Shown here one piece after another: positions 8,727 to 19,667 of a stretch of DNA of 64,000 nucleotides (positions are counted from its first letter, which is position 1; the number at the start of each line of letters is the position of its first letter). Both the position numbers and the translations under genes were made by a program. The notes below the pieces were generated by a model. That model was not told the DNA's origin. It did no database searches and saw nothing but the letters and a program-made list of their open reading frames with translations. Source of the stretch: Chitinophagaceae bacterium. Its GTDB lineage: Bacteria; Bacteroidota; Bacteroidia; Chitinophagales; Chitinophagaceae. Location of the stretch: contig JADJOC010000009.1 in assembly GCA_016713965.1 (NCBI GenBank), positions 682,001 through 746,000 on the forward strand, in the 5' to 3' direction.

Positions 8727-11504
8727 TTATTTAATGTTATAGGCAAAAGTCAAGCTTACTGTAGTGCCATAGTTCCTATTAATGGCAAGTACATCTTTTG
8801 ATCCGTTTTTATATTTATTATTATTGTCTAAATCATGATAGAAATACGCCCTCTTATTTAAAAATATCACTTACATTCAATTTTATTTCTCCTTTATTTT
8901 TTAATATTTTTTGCGCCAGTTGGACATCTACAAGCGGACGGGGATTTTCCCATATATCCGATACTGCTTCATTGCCTACAAATAATATTCTGCGGCCAAT
9001 CTGGTTAAACATAATTGTACTGTTAAAACCAATTTTTTCTATATCGTATTGTAATCCTGCATTAATTAAATATGGGCTTTGCCCCTGTAATGGCCTGCTT
9101 AAAGAAACAGTATCCTTTACCTGGCTGTAGATGTAGCTTATATTTCCTGTAAGTGTAAAATTTTTAAACCGGTTGTTGATTATATCCAATTTTTTTCTGT
9201 ACTCAAATTCTACACCCAAAGCAGTTGCCTGTTTGGTATTAGATATGTTAAAAGTATTTGTGGCAGGCCCTGTACGATTAAAATAATACTCAATAGGATT
9301 ATTAAAATATTTATAAAAAACGCCTAAAGTAACGAGCTCACCTGCACGGGGATACAATTCATAACGCAAATCAATATTCGAAATTTTTGTTCGCTTTACT
9401 TTACTGTTTCCTACTACCTGCGCATTCAATTCAAAATCATAAAAAGCGAAAGGGCTTAATTCACGAAACTCCGGCCTTGCAACTGTCTGGCTTCCGCTTA
9501 GACGAATATTAGTGCCAGCATTAAGTTTATAAGTAATATTTACACCAGGTAAAAAATCAGTTACACGTGTATGTACAAACCTGTCATCAGAAGATTTTAC
9601 ACTGCCAATCAACTGGTCAAAATCCTCCACCCTAACGCCCCATACTATACGAAGTTTTTCAGCAAACTGGTTATCGAACTGCAAATAACCGGCATTCATT
9701 ATTGTATTGGCCATATAGCGAAAAGGCTTTCCGGTTAATTCTCCAAACTGTACTTCACCAGTTCCGGTACCAAAATTTTCAGGAGCAAAAATATCTTCCG
9801 GGCCTAACGTACGAATTGCATTGCTAAATGTATTTACAAAAAAAGGACGGCTGTCAAATAAACGGTCTTTTACCTGAAATAAATATCCGGCTTTTACAGA
9901 TTGTTTGTATCCCAGCCAATTAAAAGTTTTTGTTACATCGCCACCGGTATTATAAATATAATCACTAAGGTTACTGTAAAATATGCTCCCGCTTTTTTGA
10001 CTGCTGCCTGCACCAATCAAAGCATAAAAAGTGCTTGTGCTATCATCTTCACCTTGTGTATAAAACAAACGGCGCTGATCAGGAATATACTGATCCAGGA
10101 TATTAAAACCTCCATACCATTTTAATTTGGTTTGCAACGAAGTAAAATTATGCTCACCAACCAGCTGGGTATTAAAAAAAGTATTTTGTTTGAAGCCCAG
10201 TTCCTGTGCTTTTACTTTATCCCCTTTACCGGGGCCTAATATATAATCTTTGCCATTACGGTCGATTACAAAATCACTTGCATTAATATTAAGGATATTT
10301 TTGAATGATATGCGGTGATTACTATTAAATTGCAAACTGAAATTAGCTAACGCACCTGCTAATATGTCTCTTGAATATTTATTATTAGTATAAAATAAAT
10401 CAAGAGTGCCATCATTATTGGCTATAACTGAATTTTCAAATGGCAGGCGACGGTTATTTTCATTATAAATCAATGCTAATATGGCGCCTGCTTTTTTATT
10501 AAAAACTTTTCCAGCAAGCCCGGTATTGATTTGAAAAGATTTATTTAACGGTGCACTACCGGGAGTGGCAGACCATGCATTGCGAAATTTTTCACCAAAT
10601 TCATTTTGCTGTTCTGGTGTTAACGAACTAAATGTTGATTTTGTAGGCATGCCTTTAGGTAAGGCCCTTGTGCCATCTTCTATTCCTAACCAATCAAGCT
10701 TTCCGCCTGGTGTTTGCAAAACTCTTTGCCAATAGTTTGCGTATTAAAACCTGTGCCAAACTGTATATTGAAAAAATCAGCAGCGGGAATATCTTTGGTT
10801 TGAACTTGTATTAATCCGCCCGCCCACTCACCCGGAAGCTCAGGTACAAAAGCTTTATTTATTATAATATTATCAATCATAGGAGAAGGAAAAATATCAT
10901 AGCTAAATGTTTTTCTGTCGGGCTCTGTGCTGCTTAATAATATACCATTAAGCATAGCCTGGTTGTACCTGTCGCTTAACCCACGTATCACTAAATATGT
11001 ACCTTCCTGTACGGATGCACCTGGCACTCTTTTCAAAACTTCGCCTGTATTTTTATCAGGTGAGCGGCGTATAGATTCTGCAGATATTACTGAAGCGACA
11101 GTATTGGTATTTTTTTGAAAAGTAATTAACGCTGCTGTAGTTTCTTTTCTTGCAGAGGTTGAACGTACGGTTACTCCCGGCCCTGTTTTTGTATTTTGTT
11201 CAATGACTATATTTTGAACAACTATTTTATTTTCGCTTACCTCAATATCTTCTATTTCTTTAGCTGCACCATTGTAAGAAAAAACGAGTGTTATTTTTGA
11301 AGATGCATCAGCATTTATTAAATAATATCCATCAATATTTGTGCTAACGCCTTTGTTTGTTCCTTTTATTAATACAGATACTCCGGTTAGCGGCTGGCCG
11401 GATTTTGAATCGATAACCTTTCCTTCAATTTTTCCTGTTTGAGCAACGGAGATAAAAGAAAGCATGGTAAAAACCGTAATTATGATAAGGCATTTTATTC
11501 GCAT
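8727..11504 (-). CDS. TonB-dependent receptor with carboxypeptidase-like N-domain, two frameshifts
   Basis: Outer-membrane active transporter driven by TonB. From ATG 11504 a signal peptide (MRIKCLIIITVFTML...) precedes a CarboxypepD_reg-like domain (GKIEGKVIDSKSGQPLTGVSV-type), a plug domain with YLVIRGLSDRYNQAMLNG, and a long beta-barrel with SGSQTVARPEFRELSPFAFYDF-type strands typical of this subfamily. Two single-base losses split it: near 10717-10720 (restoring ...GKEFLQTPGGKLDW) and near 8857, after which the final strands continue to the stop at 8727-8729. The restored length is about 925 residues. Together with the lipoprotein downstream it forms a two-gene uptake unit; no enzyme or regulator nearby reveals the substrate. 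Confidence 0.88.
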
Positions 11505-11604
11505 TGCATAATATTTATGCAAAGAGACGAATGTAATGTTATGTAATGATGAAGGTATAGTTATGTAAATGTTATGGCTGCATTAAGAAAGTTTTATACA
11601 ATAA

Positions 11605-11634
11605 AAATGGCTTGTATTTTCATACAAACCATTT
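11605..11634 (-). terminator. Terminator of the susCD operon
   Basis: Inverted repeat AAATGG-x-TTGTAT / ATACAA-x-CCATTT with a 4-base loop, one mismatched pair in the stem. Read on the minus strand it lies 26 bases after the SusD stop and is followed by a T-rich stretch, so it should end susCD transcription before the next receptor gene. Confidence 0.7.
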
Positions 11635-11659
11635 TAAGGTTACTTATTTAATAATATTT

Positions 11660-13069
11660 TTATGGATTAGCTAAATCCCATTGCACCTCAGCATCAGGTC
11701 GGGACATGGCCTCAAAAACAACAAAATTATTTGTTCCAATGTTGCCTTGCGGTGTAACCTGTGCCAAACGGCCATACCTGCGCATATCAAACCAACGGTG
11801 CCCTTCAAAAAATAAAGAAAACCTTCTTTGCTTCAATACTTCGTCGATTAATGTTGGCTGGTCTAAAGCCCCGGCATAAGCAGGCAGTCCATAAGTAGTG
11901 CGTATTAAATCCAAAGCTATTTTAGCATCAGCAAAGGCGCCCGTTTGGGTTTTAGCTTCGGCATACATCAATACCAGTTCCTCATTGCGGATTATGGAAG
12001 CTGAACTAACGTTGTTTTTATACATCACTACTTCATGGGTAGAATTAAATTCACCACTTTGGCGGGGGTTAGTCCGTTGTGCAACTTTTGCTTCAGCTCC
12101 AAAGATCCTTTTGTCATTAGCTTCAGCAGCAGCAATAACATCACTAAATACTACAAATGGGGCAGTAGTAGAATTTGGGTTATGAAACAGGGCATTGGTA
12201 ATATCATTAGCAACAGTGGAAAAAATGAATACAGGGCCACTTTTAAGATTACCAGTTATATCCAGGTAAGATTCATTCAAAGCCGTTAGCACCCCATTCC
12301 AGTCTTTTTGGTACATCGCAATACGTGCCGCTACCGCCCTGTTAAACTTTTTAAATTGTACTACACTGGTAAAGCCTGCAAACCCACTGTTTACTTTAAA
12401 TGGAAATGCTATTTGTCCTGCAGCATTTAAAGCTGCCAGGCCATCATCTGCATATTTTTTACATAATGCTAAGGCACTTTCATAAGTACCAAATTTACCG
12501 GGCTTTAAAAGATCGCCGGGAGTAAGCAAATCAGTAAAAGATTCACGGATGCCATTTTTGCCCTGCATATTAGCCAGGTTAAGCGTAACAAAAGCCTGCA
12601 ATGTACGGGCAAAGCCTTCTACCGCTTTTTGTTCTTCCAGCGTTATCGAAGTGGTATTTTTGTGCTGAGCGAATAAAATTTTCCGCTCTTCTTCTTGTTT
12701 GTGAATATGAAGAATAATAAGTATTGAAAATACCTGCCGGATCATTTGCACCTGCTGCTGTGCCATTGTATTGAGCAGTATTGGTACCTAATAATTCGGT
12801 ATAATACCTGTTATCCGTAGATGCTGAAAAAATAATTTCACGCCCAACACTACCGGTGATCCTTCCAAAATCAGAAAACCCATTGCGTAAAACAGATTGC
12901 AGGCCTATGCCCAATTGGTTTATCTGTGAGCGGTTTGCATTTGATATGTATAATGCAGCCGGTGGCGCATTGGGGTCCAATTCCGTATCTACTTCAAAAT
13001 AGTCTTTTTACAAGATGCCATTAATGAAATAAGCAGTACGGACAGTATATATAATTTAATATTTTTCAT
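11660..13069 (-). CDS. SusD/RagB family nutrient-binding lipoprotein, two frameshifts
   Basis: Surface-exposed lipoprotein that lids the SusC channel and binds oligosaccharide or peptide ligands. From ATG 13069 the signal ends in SLMASC (lipobox Cys20). One A is missing at 13005-13009 (restoring SCKKDYFEVDTELDPNAPP), and one base appears added at 12657-12661 (restoring FIRSAQNTTSITLEE). The helical TPR-like core and the C-terminal hallmark LKQRRFSLFFEGHRWFDMRR near the end confirm the family. Restored length is about 469 residues. It is the second gene of a susC-susD operon. No glycosidase or peptidase accompanies the pair, so the substrate is unknown. Confidence 0.9.
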
Positions 13070-13081
13070 TGTCAATAAATT

Positions 13082-16000
13082 TTAAAAGTTTACATTAAAA
13101 TGGAAATATATCCTCCTGGCAGCAGGAAAGCTTAACAAATCCACCGGGGCAATTGTAGGCCGGTTGCCAAAATTTGCACCCTCAGGATCATATCCATAAT
13201 ATTTAGTCCATACAAATACATTTTGTGCTGAAATACCTATTCTTGCCTGCTCTAATCCACTGAAAGCTTTGATATTGGTAAAAGCAGATTTGGGAATATT
13301 ATAATACAACGACACTTCCCTTAGTTTAGTAAACGTAGCATCCTGGATAAATTGACGGGTTGTAATACCAGGTTGCCCCAACTGCCTTGCTATACCTACA
13401 GGAATATTGTCCTTATTTCTATCAGACCAATCAGGTGAAGTACCACCTTCATCTGTTAATTCCTGGCTCAAATTGGAATTAAAATTTTTATGGCTGTGGT
13501 GCAACAAAAATGAAAACTCAAAATTTTTCATGAAAGTAATATTATTGCTCCAGGATAATTGCCATTCAGGCTGTGCATCTTCATATTCGGTTGGCTTTCC
13601 GTTAACATTTGGCGTACCATACCATGCAGTAGGAGAAGAGCCTACACGCTGGCGTTGGGTACCAAAAGCACCAAACCCACTTGCAGCAACTGCTTTTTCA
13701 GGAATGGTCATTCTTGTAACTTCGGTTTTATTAGTCCACCAGCTTACTGTTGAATTCCACTTTATATTTTTGGTTTTAATGGCAGTACCCGTCAAGCCTA
13801 TTTCTACACCTTTATTAGTAAAATCGCCTACATTATAAGCCGCAAATGAAGTAACACCTGTGCCTGTTGATAAATTAAAAACATCAATAAAATCAAAAAC
13901 TTTTTTACTATACCATGTGGCTTCTAAAACAACCTGATTGTTAAATAAGCCAATATCAGCTCCTAATTCAAGTTCAGTAGCATTTTCTGGCCTTATAGTG
14001 GTATTTCCCAGAGAAACCGGAGTTACAAATCCCGTTGAGCCATCTATGGCAAAAGGTACCATAGAATTAAAAACTGAACCCAAGCCAGCAGAATTTCCTG
14101 TTTCGCCATAAGCACCTCTTAATTTAAATGTACTTATTGGTTGTACCTTCCAAAAATCAAAATTCGCAATATTCACTGCCAATGATGCTTTGGGAAAGGA
14201 ATATAATTTATTTTTATCCCCGTTCAAAGTAGACCGGTCTTTCCGTATCCCTGCAGTAGCAATAATTTTATCGCCCCAGTTTGCTTCCTGCTGCAATACA
14301 AATCCTTCATCAGAAGAACGGCTATTATCTAAAAAAGACAATTGAACCAGCCCAGTTTTTGGGTTATTAGTACCTGCAGGTATCCCTTCTCCCTGGAACC
14401 ATTGCACCCGGTTATTTTGGTCTAATCGTACAGCCCCGGCAGATGTAGTTAAGTTGAAATCGCTTACTTTAACATTGTACACCAGGAAAGCCTGTAGATT
14501 TGTATTGCGGCTTCTGGTGCTGGTATATCTTGCAGCGCCGGGATTAGCTCTTTGCTGCTGGAATTGTACATCTTCAGGAAAGAATACAACATTTTCCTGG
14601 TTAACAACATCTACGCCACCCTGAAGCGCTAATTTAAGGCTTTGCTTATCCTGTCTTAACAAATAAAAATTTGAACTGAAAGACGCTATAATACGGTTTA
14701 CTTTTTCATTATTTATCCCTTTATCCACAATTTCTAACGGATTTTGACCTGTTAAGGGATTTGTGGGATAAACACCGTTTACCGGGATTTGATTTAACTA
14801 GTTTGGTAAATAGGCGAGGTTTTAACCAAGCGATACCCCATTATTATCATTTCCGCTGAAAGAACGGTTGCTACTGGTATTCAGATAATTGGTAGCTACG
14901 CCAATATCCCACCAGCTGGTAGGTTTAAAATCTGCATTCAAGCGAACTGAATTACGTGAATATCCCGTTCTTTTTTGAATACCTGTCTCATTCCAACGTC
15001 CACCTGCTGCATAAAAGCGGGCCTTATCCGTACCCCCTGATACATTTAAACGGGTGTTGCTGATAAAACCGGTGTTTCCGTAAATAATTTTTTCATAATC
15101 ATTTGTTTTGGATCCTGCACCATTGGCATTAAACAGTTCGAGCATTTTGGCATCACTTACCAGCCAGCTGCCTTCGCTTATTTTTTGTTCATTCCATGGC
15201 GTTTTATGCATGCCAATTAAATTAATAGCTTTTACGATTCCTATGTCCTGCCCAAAACCAATAGTTGTTTTTCCGGCCTTGCCTTTTTTGGTAGTAATAA
15301 TAACTACGCCGGCATTGGCTCGAGTACCATAAATAGCCGCAGCGCTTGGCCCTTTTAAAATTTCAATATTTTCAATATCGGCAGGGTTTAAATCAGCCAG
15401 GCGGTTTGGAGCCTGATCCTGCGTACCGGAAGTTTGGCCCGTAGCCCCGGAGAATGGCCCTGTACCGGCACCTGTGGCATTTTGTGCATTGTTTGCATAT
15501 ACGCCATCAATAATAAAAAGTGGCTCAGAGTTCTGATTAATAGAAGAGACTCCTCTAAGCCTGACAGAAAAACCGCCACCAGGGGCACCACTATTGGCGC
15601 TGATTTGAGCACCGGGCATTTTTCCCTGCATGGCTGCATCCAAAGTCTGGGGGCGGGTTGAGCCATTTAACTGCTTTGCATTAATAGTACCTACTGAATT
15701 TGCGGCATTGGAACGTTTTATCCCGGTAGCCAACCCGGTAACCACTACTTCATTTAGTTTAGAATAATCTTCTTCCAGATAAATAGTTATCGGGTTTTCG
15801 CCCGATATTGAAACAGTTTTATTAACATATCCAACATATGAAACAGTAATTGAAGTAGCACCACCAGGAATTTTTATAGAGAATTCTCCAGCAGCATTAG
15901 ATACAACAGTGGTTTTGCTTTTTTTCTCAATAACTGTCGCACCTTCCAAAGCAGTATTTTTTACTGCATCCAGCACTTTACCTTGTATCTGTGTTTGAGA

Positions 16001-16086
16001 AAAAGCAAAAAAAGGCAGTACGGCGAATAATATAAGTAGCTGACTTATCATTAGAGCGATTGGTTTCTTTTTTTCCTTTTTAGCAT
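13082..16086 (-). CDS. SusC/RagA family TonB-linked outer-membrane protein, several frameshifts
   Basis: TonB-dependent importer partnered with SusD. Order of domains: signal peptide, CarboxypepD_reg-like domain (TQIQGKVLDAVKNTALEGATV), plug with RLRGVSSINQNSEPLFIIDGV and the ILKGPSAAAIYGTRANAGVV motif, then a large barrel ending in YFHFNVNF. The first long frame ends at 14822 and the second starts at 14728; the stretch between reads through as ...GVSLG...LPN.LNQIPVNGVYPTNPLTGQNP once two or more bases are corrected. The in-frame ATG at 16051 lacks the basic n-region; one A added at 16077-16081 gives ATG 16086 and MLKKEKKKPIALMISQLLIL, a better signal sequence. Stop 12 bases before susD. Confidence 0.9.
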
Positions 16087-16217
16087 GTTATTTTGGTTTT
16101 AATTGAAAATGTAATTTAAGAAAATTTTAACAATAAATATTTTGAGTAAAAAAAATGTGTGTAATGTTAATTAATTATTAACAATTTTAAATGGATTATA
16201 CTGCCCATCAATACAGT

Positions 16218-16225
16218 TATTTTTG
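16218..16225 (+). promoter_or_regulatory. -7 box (TAnnTTTG) of the phosphate-transport genes
   Basis: TATTTTTG matches the Bacteroidota -7 consensus TAnnTTTG and lies 15 bases before the ATG of the DUF47 gene, which would give a very short leader. No clear TTTG -33 element was found. Confidence 0.5.
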
Positions 16226-16239
16226 CCCAAATTACAGAT

Positions 16240-16887
16240 ATGGGTATTAATTCAATATTGAAAATATTTCTTCCAAAAGACAGGGTATTTTTTCAGCTTT
16301 TCAGAAATGTAGCAGAAGAACTTGTTAAAATGGGAGAGAAATTAAAAGAGGTGGTAAATGAACCTGATTTTGAAACACGGGGGAAATTTATAAAAGAGAT
16401 TGAGGATATGGAGCATAACAATGATGATTTTACCCACAGTATTTTTACAGAATTAGGTAGAAATTTTATTACCCCTTTTGACAGGGAAGATATTCATCAT
16501 TTAGCCAGCGCATTAGATGATATTGCCGATTATATTTATGCAAGTGCGAAAAAAATAAATTTCTATAGAGTTAATCCTAATGATATTGGTATACAAAAAA
16601 TGGCTGATGTTATTGCATTGGGTTGTGTAGCAGTACATAAAGCTGTAATTGAACTCAGAAATATGAAAAATATGCGACAGATTACAGATGCGCTTGTTGC
16701 TATAAACAGCATCGAAAACCAGGCTGATGATATTTTTGATATGAGTATTGAACGTCTCTTTGCTACTGAGCCTGATGCAAAAGAAGTAATTAAAAAAAGG
16801 GAAATATATCAGGTAATGGAGATCGTAACTGATAAATGTGAAGACGCTGCAAATGTAATAGAAAGTATTATTGTAAAATATGCATAG
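16240..16887 (+). CDS. DUF47 / PhoU-like phosphate transport regulator
   Basis: 215-residue, almost all-helical protein of the DUF47 family (PhoU-related). Such proteins sit beside Pit-type phosphate transporters and are thought to control them; this one is directly upstream of pit on the same strand. Acidic metal-binding segments of the PhoU type are visible as DREDIHHLASALDDIADY (residues ~87-104) and the C-terminal KCEDAANVIESIIVKYA. Start ATG 16240 gives the usual N-terminus with FFQLF and is the only sensible start. Confidence 0.9.
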   Translation: MGINSILKIFLPKDRVFFQLFRNVAEELVKMGEKLKEVVNEPDFETRGKFIKEIEDMEHNNDDFTHSIFTELGRNFITPFDREDIHHLASALDDIADYIYASAKKINFYRVNPNDIGIQKMADVIALGCVAVHKAVIELRNMKNMRQITDALVAINSIENQADDIFDMSIERLFATEPDAKEVIKKREIYQVMEIVTDKCEDAANVIESIIVKYA

Positions 16888-16905
16888 ACAATGGGCAAAT
16901 GGGCC

Positions 16906-17054
16906 GATGTGCAAATATGCAGATGCAAAAATGTACAATATGTTACTTTGTACAATACGTAAACAATGTAATCGCTTCTTTATTTATTAGTGAGTTATGA
17001 ATAATACAAAACCTTTGCGCATACAAAATTAGCACATTTGCATATTTGCACATC
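16906..17054. repeat. 16-bp perfect inverted repeat in the DUF47-pit spacer
   Basis: GATGTGCAAATATGCA at 16906-16921 is exactly reverse-complemented at 17039-17054, with 117 bases between. The arms occupy most of the spacer between the two genes. In RNA they could close a long hairpin just before the pit start. Related short words (TGTACAATA) recur inside. Confidence 0.75.
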
Positions 17055-17065
17055 AAAATACTTTT

Positions 17066-18469
17066 ATGTCCCTGCTTATAGTTATTATAATTTTAGCCCT
17101 TATTTTTGATTACATCAATGGCTTTCATGATGCAGCTAATTCAATAGCAACTATTGTTTCTACAAAAGTATTAACGCCCCTGCAGGCAGTAATATGGGCG
17201 GCATTTTTTAATTTTGTTGCATATTTTATTTTTAAAGATCATTCTGTAGCCAATACGATTGGCAAAACCGTGCATCCAGAATATATTACACTGCCTGTTA
17301 TTTTATCAGGCCTGATAGCTGCAATTTTTTGGAACTTGCTTACCTGGTGGTATGGCATCCCTTCCTCTTCATCACATACACTTATCGGCGGATTTGCAGG
17401 AGCTGCAATTTGCCATGCTTTTATTACCAAAGGATTTACAGGCATTACTGCTATCATAGAGATAAAAAAAATAACAGAAATTATTCTTTTCATTTTTCTT
17501 GCGCCATTAATAGGTATGGTAATCTCTATATTTATTACAGTTATTACTATTATGCGCAACACATGGCTTAAAATTGGATTAATACTGGTAACTTCTGTAT
17601 TTGTATGGTTCCTGTTTGCTTATTTTGAACAAAATAAATTAAAAGAAAACCTGGCTAAGTATTATAATATAGAAGTCCTTAAGAGCGATCCTGCACAAAA
17701 AGCGGCATATGTAAAAGCTGTTGCCAATGTAAAAATGGCTTCGCCAATGATGAGTTCGTATAAATCATTAGGCGCTAAAAAACTGGCTGAGAAGATAAAA
17801 AGTGAGGTAGACCCGGATGTAAATACGGTTAAATTAGCAAGCGCATTGCATAAAGCGGATAACTCTATTATTGTATACAGTATTTTAGGAATGGTTTTTA
17901 TTTTTATTTGTGCGTATATCTATGTAGAAAAAGTCAGGTCTCCAAACGCATACCGTACAGCCAAAATGTTTAAAAAATTACAATTACTTACTTCGGGTGC
18001 TTTCAGTATCGGGCATGGGGGTAATGATGCACAGAAAGTAATGGGTATAATTGGCGCAGCATTTGTAGCATATAACAGCAGTAAATATGTTGATGTAAGC
18101 GCTGCTTTAAAAGACCTAACCTGGATACCTTTGGCCTGCTATACTGCTATAGGCTTAGGTACAATGAGCGGTGGGTGGAAAATAGTAAAAACCATGGGTA
18201 CAAAAATAACTAAAGTAACACCTCTGGAAGGCGTAGCCGCAGAAACCTCGGGAGCCATTACTTTATTCATGACAGAGCAAATGGGTATTCCTGTAAGCAC
18301 TACACATACTATTACAGGCTCTATAATTGGTGTTGGTGCCACTAAACGCTTAAGCGCTGTACGCTGGGGCGTTACTGTAAATTTATTATGGGCATGGGTC
18401 CTTACCATTCCTGTAAGCGCTTTTCTTGCAGCGGTTGTTTATTTCATTGCCTCTTTTTTTATAAAATAA
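17066..18469 (+). CDS. pit: Inorganic phosphate transporter, PiT family
   Basis: 467-residue membrane protein of the PHO4/PiT family, a low-affinity cation:phosphate symporter. The two inverted PHO4 signatures are present: DYINGFHDAANSIATIVSTK near the N-terminus, and SIGHGGNDAQKVMGI plus GIPVSTTHTITGSIIG in the C-terminal half. About ten hydrophobic segments, with a longer charged loop around residues 190-260. Paired with DUF47, as usual. A strong terminator follows at 18481-18520. Confidence 0.95.
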   Translation: MSLLIVIIILALIFDYINGFHDAANSIATIVSTKVLTPLQAVIWAAFFNFVAYFIFKDHSVANTIGKTVHPEYITLPVILSGLIAAIFWNLLTWWYGIPSSSSHTLIGGFAGAAICHAFITKGFTGITAIIEIKKITEIILFIFLAPLIGMVISIFITVITIMRNTWLKIGLILVTSVFVWFLFAYFEQNKLKENLAKYYNIEVLKSDPAQKAAYVKAVANVKMASPMMSSYKSLGAKKLAEKIKSEVDPDVNTVKLASALHKADNSIIVYSILGMVFIFICAYIYVEKVRSPNAYRTAKMFKKLQLLTSGAFSIGHGGNDAQKVMGIIGAAFVAYNSSKYVDVSAALKDLTWIPLACYTAIGLGTMSGGWKIVKTMGTKITKVTPLEGVAAETSGAITLFMTEQMGIPVSTTHTITGSIIGVGATKRLSAVRWGVTVNLLWAWVLTIPVSAFLAAVVYFIASFFIK

Positions 18470-18480
18470 TTTAGTTTAAA

Positions 18481-18520
18481 TAATAAAAAATCACTTGCTA
18501 AACCAGGTGATTTTTTATTA
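18481..18520. terminator. Bidirectional-looking terminator after pit
   Basis: TAATAAAAAATCAC at 18481-18494 pairs exactly with 18507-18520 across a 12-base loop whose inner bases extend the stem further. A-run before and T-run after make it a good rho-independent terminator for pit. Confidence 0.85.
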
Positions 18521-18536
18521 TTGCATAAACAACCTG

Positions 18537-18544
18537 TAAATTTG
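18537..18544 (+). promoter_or_regulatory. -7 box (TAnnTTTG) upstream of galE
   Basis: TAAATTTG fits TAnnTTTG and lies 38 bases before the galE ATG, after the pit terminator. No convincing -33 element at the expected distance. Confidence 0.5.
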
Positions 18545-18581
18545 AGAAATTTTTACTTTCCGGCTAAACAATACATAACTT

Positions 18582-19613
18582 ATGAAGAAAATATTAGTAA
18601 CAGGAGGATGCGGGTACATTGGTGCACATACTATTGCAGACTTGATTGAAAATGGATTTGAAGTAATAAGCGTTGACAATAACTCCCGTAGCCACATTAA
18701 AATTTTAGAAGGCGTACAAAAAATTACAGGTAAAAAAATTAAAAACTATATTGTTGATTTATGTATATTGGATGATACACATGCAATTTTTCAGGAAAAC
18801 CCGGATATAACCGGTATTATACATTTTGCAGCATACAAAGCTGTAGGTGAATCTGTAAAAAAACCTTTGCTATATTTTAATAATAACCTTAATTCGCTCA
18901 TTAATATTTTAAAATGTGCAAAAAACTTTAACGTGCCCCACTTTGTTTTTTCCTCATCCTGCACTGTATATGGCAACCCTGAAGAAGTACCCGTAACGGA
19001 AAACACAGCATTAAAACCGGCAGAGTCTCCCTATGGAGTTACCAAACAGATGGGTGAACAAATTATCATGGAAACAATAAAAAGCAATACCCTCAATGCA
19101 ATTTTATTAAGATATTTTAATCCTGTAGGTGCTCATATCAGTAATCATATCGGTGAAATACCTTTTGGCAAGCCGGCTAACCTGGTACCGGCGATTACCC
19201 AAACTGCCATAGGAAAACTTCCGGCAATGCAGGTTTTTGGTACTGATTATCCTACTAAAGACGGCAGTTGCGTAAGGGATTATATTCATGTAAGTGATAT
19301 TGCCCATGCACACACTTTAGCACTTAATTTTTTGATTGATAAAAAAAATGACAGCAATTGCAAAATATTTAACCTGGGCACGGGTAATGGCTACACTGTG
19401 TTGGAAGTCATCAAATCATTTGAAAAAATTAGTAATACAAAACTTAATTATACCTTAGGTGCCCGCCGCCCCGGTGATGTAGTAGCCATTTATGCCAATA
19501 ACGATAAAGCAAAAATAAAATTGGGCTGGGTACCACAATATAATCTCGATGACATGATGAAAACAGCATGGGATTGGGAGCAAAAAATTGAAGGTAAAAC
19601 ATTTACGTTATAG
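18582..19613 (+). CDS. galE: UDP-glucose 4-epimerase GalE
   Basis: Extended short-chain dehydrogenase of 343 residues that interconverts UDP-glucose and UDP-galactose, feeding galactose use and cell-surface polysaccharides. Visible: NAD-binding GGCGYIGAHT (residues 7-16), catalytic Ser/Tyr/Lys in FSSSCTVYG and SPYGVTKQMGE, and the C-terminal NLGTGNGYTVLEV and ARRPGDV segments typical of GalE. Own promoter-like box upstream; the transketolase half-gene starts 54 bases downstream on the same strand. Confidence 0.95.
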   Translation: MKKILVTGGCGYIGAHTIADLIENGFEVISVDNNSRSHIKILEGVQKITGKKIKNYIVDLCILDDTHAIFQENPDITGIIHFAAYKAVGESVKKPLLYFNNNLNSLINILKCAKNFNVPHFVFSSSCTVYGNPEEVPVTENTALKPAESPYGVTKQMGEQIIMETIKSNTLNAILLRYFNPVGAHISNHIGEIPFGKPANLVPAITQTAIGKLPAMQVFGTDYPTKDGSCVRDYIHVSDIAHAHTLALNFLIDKKNDSNCKIFNLGTGNGYTVLEVIKSFEKISNTKLNYTLGARRPGDVVAIYANNDKAKIKLGWVPQYNLDDMMKTAWDWEQKIEGKTFTL

Positions 19614-19667
19614 AAAATCTATAACTTTAACCCGCAAGAAGTAACTTGCAACTCATTAAAAATATGT

